Assembly: GCA_016283175.1 (NCBI GenBank)
Contig: JAEEMK010000038.1
Span: 1 to 64,000 of the forward strand
Origin: Bacteroidales bacterium
Lineage (GTDB): Bacteria; Bacteroidota; Bacteroidia; Bacteroidales; P3
DNA length: 64,000 bases
Direction of reading: 5' to 3'
Part shown: one piece after another, positions 28,274 to 36,872 of the stretch
Position numbering within the stretch: the stretch's first letter is position 1
Layout: every line of letters starts with the position of its first letter
The notes under the pieces: model-generated
What the model was told of the DNA's origin: nothing
The model's database searches: none
Seen by the model: only the letters and a program-made list of their open reading frames with translations
Position numbers and translations under genes: made by a program

Positions 28274-29026
28274 ATGAAAAAGGCAACGATAATTCTCACT
28301 ATACTGCTGGCAGGATGGCTGGGAGCAAGCGGACAGAACAGCCGCAACGCCGTCGACACGGCAGAGGCCGTGGTGCAGCGCTACTACGACCTGCTCAACA
28401 TAGAAGGCATACGCCGCGACAGCATACTGTATATGGAGACCGTTTCATACAAACGGTCGAACCCCTCGGACACGGCAATACTGAAACGCTGGTTTCTGCC
28501 ACCCAACCGCTTCCGCGCCGAGCTGTGGCACGGCGACACGCTGCTGGAAGGTTGCTATACCGACGGCAAAGGCATTTACAAGGAATACCATCTGGGCGTT
28601 ATCGAAGGCTGGGTCACAGTGGCACAGTCGCGCTATTATGCCCTTGAGCCCGGCTATGACTTCCGCGGCGCACTGTATCACCGTCAAGCCGACGGCACCG
28701 TGCTGACATACAATGGTTCCTGGAACTACAACGGCCAGGCAGTGGATCGCGTATACGCAGACACACCGATGCAATACTGCCGCAACTTTTTGTTTGAGAA
28801 AGACAACGGACTGCTGTTTTTCATTGAAGTGACCAACAAACACTCGGAGTATACCAACCACCAAACCTACGACCATCCCGACTGGCACGCCTTCCACGAA
28901 TACCAACCCGTGGGGAACGTGCTGCTGCCAAGTGTGGAAAGCTACCAAATGAACAACGATGTGGTGTACCATTTCACAAAATACAGATACATACCGCTGA
29001 AGGCAAAGACTTTTACCGAGAACTGA
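28274..29026 (+). CDS. secreted hypothetical protein (LolA-like size and layout)
   Basis: Signal peptide MKKATIILTILLAGWLGASGQ; VVQRYYDLLNIEGI...FLPPNRFRAELWHGDTLLEGCYTDGKGIYKEY. Confidence 0.6.
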   Translation: MKKATIILTILLAGWLGASGQNSRNAVDTAEAVVQRYYDLLNIEGIRRDSILYMETVSYKRSNPSDTAILKRWFLPPNRFRAELWHGDTLLEGCYTDGKGIYKEYHLGVIEGWVTVAQSRYYALEPGYDFRGALYHRQADGTVLTYNGSWNYNGQAVDRVYADTPMQYCRNFLFEKDNGLLFFIEVTNKHSEYTNHQTYDHPDWHAFHEYQPVGNVLLPSVESYQMNNDVVYHFTKYRYIPLKAKTFTEN

Positions 29027-29028
29027 CT

Positions 29029-29475
29029 ATGAGCATTTTCGACAACGAGGACGAATTCTATATGCAGCAGGCACTGCGCGAGGCCCGCACGGCCAGGGAC
29101 GAAGACGAGGTGCCGATAGGTGCCGTCATTGTATGCGACGGACAGATAGTGGCGCGGGCGCACAACAACACCGAACGGCTGGGCGACGTGACAGCACACG
29201 CGGAGATGATAGCCTTTACAGCGGCAGCCAACACTTTAGGCAGCAAATATCTGCCCGACTGCACACTGTATGTCACCGTTGAGCCCTGCCCTATGTGCGC
29301 CGGCGCGGCGGGATGGCTTCAAATAGGCCGCATAGTATATGGCGCCAGCGATCCTAAAAAAGGGTTTGAGAGACTGGAACACAAGATGCTGCATCCCAAG
29401 ACAGTGGTGCAGAAAGGAGTGATGGAGGAAGAGTGCAGCGAACTTATGAAGGAGTTTTTCAAAAGGAAAAGATAA
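29029..29475 (+). CDS. tadA: tRNA-specific adenosine deaminase / nucleoside deaminase
   Basis: HAEMIAF and PCPMCAGA zinc motifs. Confidence 0.9.
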   Translation: MSIFDNEDEFYMQQALREARTARDEDEVPIGAVIVCDGQIVARAHNNTERLGDVTAHAEMIAFTAAANTLGSKYLPDCTLYVTVEPCPMCAGAAGWLQIGRIVYGASDPKKGFERLEHKMLHPKTVVQKGVMEEECSELMKEFFKRKR

Positions 29476-29518
29476 TTATCCGAGACAAAATCAAGTAATA
29501 ACATAAAAGTATAAAATT

Positions 29519-30409
29519 ATGCAACCTACATTATTAGTTTTGGCAGCCGGTATGGGCAGCCGCTATGGTGGACTGAAGCAGATGGACGGCGTCGGACCCA
29601 ATGGCGAAATCATTATGGACTATTCGATTATGGACGCTATCCGCGCCGGTTTCGGCAAAGTGGTGTTTGTAATCCGCCACAGCTTTGAGCAGGAGTTCAA
29701 AGCCAAAATCAACGCCGAGCATTTTGGCAACAAAATCAAGGTAGAGTATGTGTTCCAGGAACTCGACAACCTGCCGGCAGGTTTTAAGGTTCCCGAAGGA
29801 CGCGAGAAACCTTGGGGCACCAACCACGCCATCCTTATGGCCAAAGACGCCATCAAAGAGCCCTTTGCCGTCATCAACGCTGACGACTTCTACGGTGCCG
29901 ACGCTTTCAAGGTCATCGGCGACTATCTGCGCAGCCTGGAAGGCAAGAAGGGCGACTACTGTATGGTAGGCTACAAACTGGAGAACACCCTGTCGGAGAA
30001 CGGCACGGTAAGCCGCGGCGTATGCGAGGTGGACGAAAAAGGATATCTGAAAGGTATGACCGAGCGCACCAGCATCGGACGCACCGCCAATGGCATCGAA
30101 TACAAAGACGACGATGGCTCTATGCATCCGCTGCCGGCAGACGCAACGGTATCGATGAACCTGTTCGGCTTCACACCCGACTATTTTGCAGAGAGCGAGA
30201 AGTTGTTTGTCGACTTCCTGAAGGCTCGCGGCACCGAGATGAAGTCGGAATACTACATCCCCTTCGCCGTCAACACCTTCCTTGCCAACGGCTACGCCAC
30301 AATGCGTGTGCTGAAAACCACGGCGCAGTGGTTCGGCGTGACATACAAAGAAGACCGCCCGATGGTGGTGGACCGCCTGAAAAAACTGCACGAACAGGGA
30401 GTGTATTGA
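29519..30409 (+). CDS. NDP-sugar pyrophosphorylase-like nucleotidyltransferase
   Basis: LVLAAGMGSRYGGLKQMDGVGPNGE, NADDFYG. Confidence 0.9.
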   Translation: MQPTLLVLAAGMGSRYGGLKQMDGVGPNGEIIMDYSIMDAIRAGFGKVVFVIRHSFEQEFKAKINAEHFGNKIKVEYVFQELDNLPAGFKVPEGREKPWGTNHAILMAKDAIKEPFAVINADDFYGADAFKVIGDYLRSLEGKKGDYCMVGYKLENTLSENGTVSRGVCEVDEKGYLKGMTERTSIGRTANGIEYKDDDGSMHPLPADATVSMNLFGFTPDYFAESEKLFVDFLKARGTEMKSEYYIPFAVNTFLANGYATMRVLKTTAQWFGVTYKEDRPMVVDRLKKLHEQGVY

Positions 30410-30436
30410 TAACCTAAACGTTAACTTTTATAGCGT

Positions 30437-31672
30437 TTGGACTCCGAAAGACTTATAGAATTCGTCAAGCAACACAAGGACGAAGACCCGCTGAAGCTGC
30501 TGCTGCAACAGAAGAAATATCCCGACGTGGATATGGATGCCGTAGCACAGCAGATTGAAGGACAGAGGCAAGCGTCGGCCAAGTGGCCGACGCTTGCAGG
30601 CTGTCAGTGCTTCCTGTATCCGCCACGCCTCAACAGAGAGCAGAGTTCGTCGGAAGAAACTGCTTTCCTCAAAGCAGACATCATTCAGAGTATATACGGC
30701 GAAAGGCAACATCAACTGAGAATCGCCGACCTTACAGGCGGAATGGGGATAGACAGCATCGCCTTTGCGAAGATGCCAGACACAGAAGTCGACTATGTGG
30801 AATGCAACACAGAACTGTGCCGGCTGATGGAGCACAACTGCAGCGTTCTCGGGCTGAACAACACAGCGGTACACTGCGGTGACGGCATAGAATGGCTTCG
30901 CAATAGTAAAAAGAAATACAATATTATATATATTGATCCCGCGCGTAGAGACACGCACGGCAAGAAGGTGGCGGCATTCGAAAACTGCACACCCAATATC
31001 TTAGAGCACAAGGAACTGCTGACAGAGCACTGCGACTTCCTAATGGTCAAAGCGTCGCCTATGATGGATATTGACAAGGGAACAGAACAACTGGGCAACG
31101 TGAGTGACGTATATGTTGTGGCAGTAAGAAACGAATGTAAAGAACTGGTTTTCATCTGTGGCAAAAGCGGAGTGGAGACCAGAATACATTGCACCGACAT
31201 TATTCCAGGTGACAGGGTATACAACAACGACCCGTTCACCCGCAGACAAGAGGCTCAAGCAGAATGTATTTATTGCAAGAGCGTGGGGTGCTATATATAT
31301 GAGCCCGACGCGTCTCTGATGAAAGGCGGTCCATTCAAACTGCTGAGCGAGGAAAGGGGTATGCAGAAACTGGCTCGCAACACACACCTTTACACAAGTG
31401 ACCACTTGCACGACTGGATGGGACGCACCTTCTGTGTGCTGAAAGAAGTTTCGCTCAACAAAAAAGCCATTACATCACTCATACACGACGGCAAAGCACA
31501 CGTGATTGTTAGAAACTACCCTGTACGTGCCGATGAACTGCAACGGCAATTAGGTCTGAAAGAAGGCGGCGACCTCTTCGTTATAGCCACCACCGTCGGT
31601 ACCAAGAAGACAGGTTTCGTTTGTTGCGATCAAAAAAATTATCAACATTTTTTAGAAGAAATGAACAAATAA
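30437..31672 (+). CDS. THUMP-like class I SAM-dependent methyltransferase (TTG start)
   Basis: ADLTGGMGIDSIAFAK, YIDPARRDTHGKKVAAFENCTPNI, C-terminal GGDLFVIATTVGTKKTGFVC. Confidence 0.82.
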   Translation: MDSERLIEFVKQHKDEDPLKLLLQQKKYPDVDMDAVAQQIEGQRQASAKWPTLAGCQCFLYPPRLNREQSSSEETAFLKADIIQSIYGERQHQLRIADLTGGMGIDSIAFAKMPDTEVDYVECNTELCRLMEHNCSVLGLNNTAVHCGDGIEWLRNSKKKYNIIYIDPARRDTHGKKVAAFENCTPNILEHKELLTEHCDFLMVKASPMMDIDKGTEQLGNVSDVYVVAVRNECKELVFICGKSGVETRIHCTDIIPGDRVYNNDPFTRRQEAQAECIYCKSVGCYIYEPDASLMKGGPFKLLSEERGMQKLARNTHLYTSDHLHDWMGRTFCVLKEVSLNKKAITSLIHDGKAHVIVRNYPVRADELQRQLGLKEGGDLFVIATTVGTKKTGFVCCDQKNYQHFLEEMNK

Positions 31673-31674
31673 AT

Positions 31675-31705
31675 TTGGTCAGTTCCAAAATTGTTTGTAA
31701 TTTTG
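31675..31705 (+). promoter_or_regulatory. Bacteroidota promoter for rplM operon
   Basis: TTG (31675-31677) - 20 nt - TAATTTTG (31698-31705). Confidence 0.75.
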
Positions 31706-31708
31706 CAC

Positions 31709-31823
31709 CCTCTTAAAGTGATGTCAAAAGGAATGATTACCCGTTCAATACCTTTTGCATCAGATAGATAGGTGTGTGCAAGGAATATCCGTCAACCGAA
31801 CCATACACCCTGAAATCAAGAGG
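31709..31823 (+). promoter_or_regulatory. structured 5' leader upstream of rplM (candidate L13 autoregulatory leader)
   Basis: Three-way-junction reading: CCTCTT/AAGAGG closing stem, GATG..AAAAGG/CCTTTT..CATC, GGTGTGTG/CATACACC. Confidence 0.65.
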
Positions 31824-31896
31824 AAAAGGAATCGGGCTGCAGCAAAAACTGCCGCCAAAAAACAAAAATTTAAGAACATCATCGTAAAAAAATAAA

Positions 31897-32352
31897 ATGA
31901 GTACGTTAAGTTACAAGACAGTATCGGCCAACAAAAAAACCGTTACCAAAGAATGGGTTCTGGTTGATGCAGAAAATCAGACCGTAGGACGTTTGGCCAC
32001 CCGCGTTGCCAACATCCTCAGAGGCAAGACCAAACCTTGCTTCACCCCGCACGTTGATTGCGGCGACAATGTTATCATCATCAATGCAGAGAAGGTCGTC
32101 TTCACCGGCAAGAAAGAGACTGACAAGATCTATCAGCGCTATACTGGATATCCCGGTGGCCAGCGTGAGACCACTCCTGCAAAGGTTCGCGCCACCCATC
32201 CCGAGCGCATTCTTGAGCACGCTATCAAAGGTATGCTTCCGAAGAACCGTCTCGGTGCTGCTCTCTACCGCAACCTGTATATCTATGCCGGCAGCGAGCA
32301 TCCGCATCAGGCTCAGAATCCCAAAGTCATCAACATTAACGATATAAGATAA
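31897..32352 (+). CDS. rplM: 50S ribosomal protein L13
   Basis: [37 protein letters not shown]. Confidence 0.97.
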   Translation: MSTLSYKTVSANKKTVTKEWVLVDAENQTVGRLATRVANILRGKTKPCFTPHVDCGDNVIIINAEKVVFTGKKETDKIYQRYTGYPGGQRETTPAKVRATHPERILEHAIKGMLPKNRLGAALYRNLYIYAGSEHPHQAQNPKVININDIR

Positions 32353-32357
32353 TAGCA

Positions 32358-32747
32358 ATGGAGCAAGTAATCAACACTATAGGTAGAAGAAAGACCGCTG
32401 TTGCCCGCGTTTATATGAAACCCGGTAGCGGTAAAATCACCGTCAACAACAGAGATTATAAAGAATATTTCCCCACTGGTCCGCTGCAGTTCATCGTCAA
32501 CCAGGCTTTCCAGATTGTCGATGCAGAAGGCAAATGGGATGTCAAAGCCAACCTTGATGGTGGTGGTATCACCGGACAGGCCGAAGCTCTGAGAATGGCT
32601 ATTGCACGCGCACTCTGCGAGAACAACGCCGAGGATCGTCCTGCACTGAAAGCCAAGAGCTTGCTGATGCGTGACCCGCGTATGGTCGAGCGTAAGAAAC
32701 CCGGTCAGCCCAAAGCCCGCAAACGCTTCCAGTTCAGCAAACGTTAA
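32358..32747 (+). CDS. rpsI: 30S ribosomal protein S9
   Basis: GRRKTAVARVYMKPGSGKITVN, C-terminal KARKRFQFSKR. Confidence 0.97.
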   Translation: MEQVINTIGRRKTAVARVYMKPGSGKITVNNRDYKEYFPTGPLQFIVNQAFQIVDAEGKWDVKANLDGGGITGQAEALRMAIARALCENNAEDRPALKAKSLLMRDPRMVERKKPGQPKARKRFQFSKR

Positions 32748-32780
32748 AAGAATAATCAGTTTAGTATCCAAATTGCGGAG

Positions 32781-32883
32781 ACTCTGTCCGGTTGCCAGTT
32801 CGGCAGCATAGGACTGCTGAAAAACCGGGCCTTAAGGACTACTCGGCAATTGGTATCAAGGAACGTAAACAAATCAATAAACA
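32781..32883 (+). promoter_or_regulatory. structured intergenic leader upstream of rpsB (candidate S2 leader)
   Basis: CCGGTT (32788-32793) pairs with AACCGG (32823-32828); nested CAGC...GCTG hairpin. Confidence 0.5.
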
Positions 32884-33711
32884 ATGACAGAATTAAAATT
32901 CGAAGAATTACTCGACGCAGGTTGTCACTTTGGACACCTGAAAAGAAAATGGAATCCCAAAATGGCTCCCTATATTTTCAAGGAGCACAACGGCATTCAC
33001 GTTATTGACCTGCAGAAAACCATCGCCAAAGCCGAAGAGGCTGCCACGGCGCTGAAGCAGATTGCAAAATCCGGCAAGAAAGTCCTTTTCGTGGCTACCA
33101 AAAAACAAGCCAAGGACGTTGTCGCCGAAATGGTCAAAGCAGTAGATATGCCTTTCGTCACCGAGCGTTGGCCTGGCGGTATGCTGACCAACTTCACCAC
33201 CATCCGCAAGGCTGTCAAGAAAATGAACAACCTTGACCAGATGATGCACGACAAGGATTTCAACAACATCTCCAAACGCGAACGTCTGCAGGTGCAGCGT
33301 GAACGTGCAAAACTGGACAAGAACCTCGGCAGTATCGCCGACCTGACCCGTCTGCCCAGTGCATTGTTCATCATCGACATCAACAAAGAGCACATTGCCG
33401 TTGCCGAAGCACGCAGACTCAACATTCCCACTTTCGCTATCGTCGACACCAACTGCAACCCCGATCTTATCGACTTCCCGATTCCTGCCAACGATGATGC
33501 TTCGAAGTCGATTGCAGCTATTCTTAAATATATGATCGAGGCTATCCAGGAAGGTCTCAATGAGCGTATGCTCGACAAGGAAAACAATGTCGAGGAAGAG
33601 CCCGAGACCGACAACGTCGAGAATAACGACGAAGAGGCCAAGAGCGAAAACCGCGACGAAGCTCGTCCGCGCCGTCCGAGAAGAAAGACAAATCCTGCTA
33701 ACAACCAATAA
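32884..33711 (+). CDS. rpsB: 30S ribosomal protein S2
   Basis: LLDAGCHFGHLKRKWNPKMAPYIF, VTERWPGGMLTNF. Confidence 0.97.
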   Translation: MTELKFEELLDAGCHFGHLKRKWNPKMAPYIFKEHNGIHVIDLQKTIAKAEEAATALKQIAKSGKKVLFVATKKQAKDVVAEMVKAVDMPFVTERWPGGMLTNFTTIRKAVKKMNNLDQMMHDKDFNNISKRERLQVQRERAKLDKNLGSIADLTRLPSALFIIDINKEHIAVAEARRLNIPTFAIVDTNCNPDLIDFPIPANDDASKSIAAILKYMIEAIQEGLNERMLDKENNVEEEPETDNVENNDEEAKSENRDEARPRRPRRKTNPANNQ

Positions 33712-33727
33712 TTAAGGAGCAAATACT

Positions 33728-34717
33728 ATGGCAAATATCACCGCAAAACAGGTTAATGAGCTGCGCCAGCTGACCGGCGTGGGTATGATGGACTGCAAAA
33801 AAGCCCTCGTAGAGTGCGACGGCGACGTGCAGAAAGCCATCGAACTGCTGCGCCAGAAGGGCCAGAAAATGGCCGCAAAGCGTGCTGACCGTGATGCCAA
33901 CGAAGGTTGCGTACTGGCAAAGAGCACTGGCAAATACGGTGCCATCATTATGTTGAGCTGCGAGACCGACTTCGTGGCTACCAACGCCGATTTCGTTGCC
34001 TTCACCACTTCCATCCTCGATGCCGCTATGGCAAAGCACCTCACCACCAAGGATGAGGTTATGGAAATGGATCTCAACGGCCGCAAAGTCAGCGACAGCA
34101 TCACCGACCAGATTGCCAAGATTGGCGAGAAAATCGAACTGGCACACTTCGAGGCTATCGACGCTGAGGCTGTCTATGCCTACATCCACCCGGGCAACCG
34201 TATGGCTTCCATCGTAGGTATGAACAAAGCTGGTTACGATGAGGTTGGACACAATGTTGCTATGCAGGTTGTCGCTATGCGCCCTGTGGCTCTCGACGAG
34301 AAGAGCGTACCTCAGAGCGTTATCGACAGCGAGCTTAACGTCTATCGCGAGAAGACCAAAGAAGAACTCGTCGGCAAAGCCGTCGAAGCTGCCCTCAAGA
34401 AGGCTGGCATCAACCCCGCACACGTCGACAGCGACGACCACATCAACTCGAATATGGCTAAGGGATGGATCACTGAGGAGCAGGCTAATATGGCCCGCGA
34501 AATCAAGGAAAAAGTCGGTGCAGAAGCTGATGCCGCTCTTCCCGAAGGCAAGATTGAAGGCATTGCCAAAGGTCGTTTGAACAAATTCTTCCAGGAAAGC
34601 ACCCTGATGAATCAGGAGTACATTATGGAAAGCAAGGTCAGCGTCAAAGATTTCATTGCCCGCACGGACAAGGAACTCTGCTGCACCGGTTTCAAACGCC
34701 TCGAGCTCGGAGCATAA
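33728..34717 (+). CDS. tsf: elongation factor Ts
   Basis: VNELRQLTGVGMMDCKKALVECDGD. Confidence 0.97.
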   Translation: MANITAKQVNELRQLTGVGMMDCKKALVECDGDVQKAIELLRQKGQKMAAKRADRDANEGCVLAKSTGKYGAIIMLSCETDFVATNADFVAFTTSILDAAMAKHLTTKDEVMEMDLNGRKVSDSITDQIAKIGEKIELAHFEAIDAEAVYAYIHPGNRMASIVGMNKAGYDEVGHNVAMQVVAMRPVALDEKSVPQSVIDSELNVYREKTKEELVGKAVEAALKKAGINPAHVDSDDHINSNMAKGWITEEQANMAREIKEKVGAEADAALPEGKIEGIAKGRLNKFFQESTLMNQEYIMESKVSVKDFIARTDKELCCTGFKRLELGA

Positions 34718-34738
34718 TACAACTTGTAAGGTTACAGA

Positions 34739-34776
34739 CAAGAGCGGTTGTGTAGTTACGCAACCGCTCTTTTTTC
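34739..34776 (+). terminator. Rho-independent terminator after tsf
   Basis: AGAGCGGTTG-TGTAGTTACG-CAACCGCTCTTTTTT. Confidence 0.85.
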
Positions 34777-34785
34777 TAAACAGCT

Positions 34786-35454
34786 ATGGCCAAGAAACAG
34801 AAATACTACGTCGTCTGGCAGGGCAACCAGCCCGGCATCTACGACAACTGGGGCGACTGCGAGAAGCAGATAAGAGGCGTGGCCGGTGCCAAATACAAAT
34901 CCTATGAGAGCCGTACCCTCGCCGAACAGGCTTTCCGCACAGGTCCCGACCTCGCCGCGTCGGTCGTCGAGCAGCAGACCAAAGGGCTGCCGATAGTAGG
35001 CATCGACAGCGAGGGGATGACCGTCGTCAGACCTGACGCACAGGGACCCACACCCATCCTTGATGCCATTGCCGTCGACGCCGCCTGCAGCGGCAATCCC
35101 GGTGTGATGGAATACCAGGGCGTGTACATCGCCAGCCGCACACAGCTGTTCCACTTCAGCGCACCCGTGGGAACCAACAACATCGGCGAGTTCCTTGCCA
35201 TCGTACACGGACTGGCATATTTGAAAAAAAACAATATGAATCAGCCCATCTATTCCGACTCTGTCAACGCCATCAACTGGGTCAGGGCGAAACAGTGCCG
35301 CACAAAGCTGCCGCTCACAGATGACACCGCCAAACTCTACGAGATAATACGCCGTGCCGAAGCCTGGCTGCACAACAATCGCTACACGACGCAAATCCTG
35401 AAATGGAACACCGAGCGCTGGGGTGAGATACCCGCCGACTTCGGAAGGAAATAA
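34786..35454 (+). CDS. rnhA: ribonuclease H with N-terminal viroplasmin/HBD domain
   Basis: KYYVVWQGNQPGIYDNWGDCEKQIRGVAGAKYKSY; DAACSGNPGVMEYQG; TNNIGEFLAIVHGL. Confidence 0.92.
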   Translation: MAKKQKYYVVWQGNQPGIYDNWGDCEKQIRGVAGAKYKSYESRTLAEQAFRTGPDLAASVVEQQTKGLPIVGIDSEGMTVVRPDAQGPTPILDAIAVDAACSGNPGVMEYQGVYIASRTQLFHFSAPVGTNNIGEFLAIVHGLAYLKKNNMNQPIYSDSVNAINWVRAKQCRTKLPLTDDTAKLYEIIRRAEAWLHNNRYTTQILKWNTERWGEIPADFGRK

Positions 35455-35462
35455 GCAACGTT

Positions 35463-36377
35463 ATGAACACCACCGACATACACTTTGCCTCGAACAAGGT
35501 GAGAGACATAGAACGCCTCTTCAAAACCGAACTGGCGTCACTCTACCCTGACGGCGAAACACGTATGTTCGTCCGAATGCTGTTCGAGGCCTATCTGGGC
35601 TGGAGTTATGCCGACCTGCTCACACATCGCGACGAGACAGTCGACCAGTCTGATTTGCTGCGTTTCCACTGGGCCTTGCAGGATTTGAAACGACACCGCC
35701 CCATACAGCACATCATCGGCTGGACCGACTTCTGCGGCTGTCGCATCAGCGTAAACGAGAACACACTGATACCCAGACCAGAAACCGAAGAAATAGTCAA
35801 CTGGACCATCAACCACATTTCAAAATTCAAAATTCAAAATTCAAAATTCAAAGCCCTCGACCTCTGCACCGGCAGCGGCTGCATAGCCATAGCACTCGCA
35901 AAGCAATGGCCCGAGGCAGAAGTGACGGCAGTGGACATCTCCGAGAAGGCACTCAACATCGCTAAACACAATGCCGAGGCCAACAACGTTGAAATCAACT
36001 TCCTCCAAGCCGACATCCTCTCACAATTCAAAATTCGATATTCAAAATTCGATATTCAAAATTCGATATTCAAAATTATAATTAGCAATCCGCCATACGT
36101 GATGGAAAAGGAGCGTTCCGCTATGCAGCCAAACGTTCTCGACTGGGAACCATCCAACGCACTTTTCGTGCCCGACGCCGACCCGCTGCTTTTCTACCGC
36201 GCCATCGCCGAATTTGCGACAAAGCACCTTGCCACAGACGGAATGCTCGTACTAGAAATCAACGAAACGCTGGGACAGGATACGCTGCACCTGTTCGAAA
36301 AAAGCGGCTTCACGGGGGACATCCACAGCGACTTCCACGGCAAGGCCCGTATGATAAGCCTGCATTTCCAATCCTGA
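35463..36377 (+). CDS. prmC: peptide chain release factor N5-glutamine methyltransferase with two repeat-encoded insertions
   Basis: LIPRPETEEIV, DLCTGSGCIAIALAK, IISNPPYVMEKER. Confidence 0.93.
   Translation: MNTTDIHFASNKVRDIERLFKTELASLYPDGETRMFVRMLFEAYLGWSYADLLTHRDETVDQSDLLRFHWALQDLKRHRPIQHIIGWTDFCGCRISVNENTLIPRPETEEIVNWTINHISKFKIQNSKFKALDLCTGSGCIAIALAKQWPEAEVTAVDISEKALNIAKHNAEANNVEINFLQADILSQFKIRYSKFDIQNSIFKIIISNPPYVMEKERSAMQPNVLDWEPSNALFVPDADPLLFYRAIAEFATKHLATDGMLVLEINETLGQDTLHLFEKSGFTGDIHSDFHGKARMISLHFQS
35819..35852. repeat. 7-bp minisatellite TTCAAAA x ~4.9 inside prmC
   Basis: Direct reading; encodes SKFKIQNSKFK just before DLCTGSG. Confidence 0.95.
36027..36078. repeat. 14-bp minisatellite TTCAAAATTCGATA x ~3.6 inside prmC
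   Basis: Units at 36027, 36041, 36055, partial at 36069; encodes QFKIRYSKFDIQNSIFKI just before ISNPPYV. Confidence 0.95.
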
Positions 36378-36476
36378 CAATCCAGTCATTATGTACAGTT
36401 TTTTTTTACAAAGGTATAATAAAACAGTGACCCTAAACGTTTATTTACAAAGACGACAAAATAACACCAACAAAAG

Positions 36477-36872
36477 ATGAAAAAACTCGGCATTTTGATT
36501 GGCATAGCATCGATGATGCTGTTCGCTGCCTGCGACCCCGACAACTACCAGCACCCCGCCGTGCTGGTGGGTAACTGGGTCAGCGTTTCCAACGCCAAGG
36601 ACCCGGCTCTAAACCTGTATTTCGACGGCGAATATGTCGTTGTCAACAACGGTTCGTGGAACTACCGTCCATTCACTTCCGACGTTGAATGGTCGTACTA
36701 TATGACAAGGGACTCTGTCCTCTGCATATCACGCACCGAATACGATGGCGAAGACTATGACTCTGAAAGCTACGAACTCGACCTCAGCTTCAGCGACTCC
36801 TACAACACGCTGACGCTTTGGTACGACCCGCCTTTCAGCTCGGTGCGCAAATACACACTTATCCGACGTTAA
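36477..36872 (+). CDS. small lipoprotein, unknown function
   Basis: MKKLGILIGIASMMLFAACDPD lipobox. Confidence 0.7.
   Translation: MKKLGILIGIASMMLFAACDPDNYQHPAVLVGNWVSVSNAKDPALNLYFDGEYVVVNNGSWNYRPFTSDVEWSYYMTRDSVLCISRTEYDGEDYDSESYELDLSFSDSYNTLTLWYDPPFSSVRKYTLIRR

Noticed and set aside
33698-34741. 347-aa minus ORF opposite tsf
   Set aside because: Antisense shadow of elongation factor Ts.
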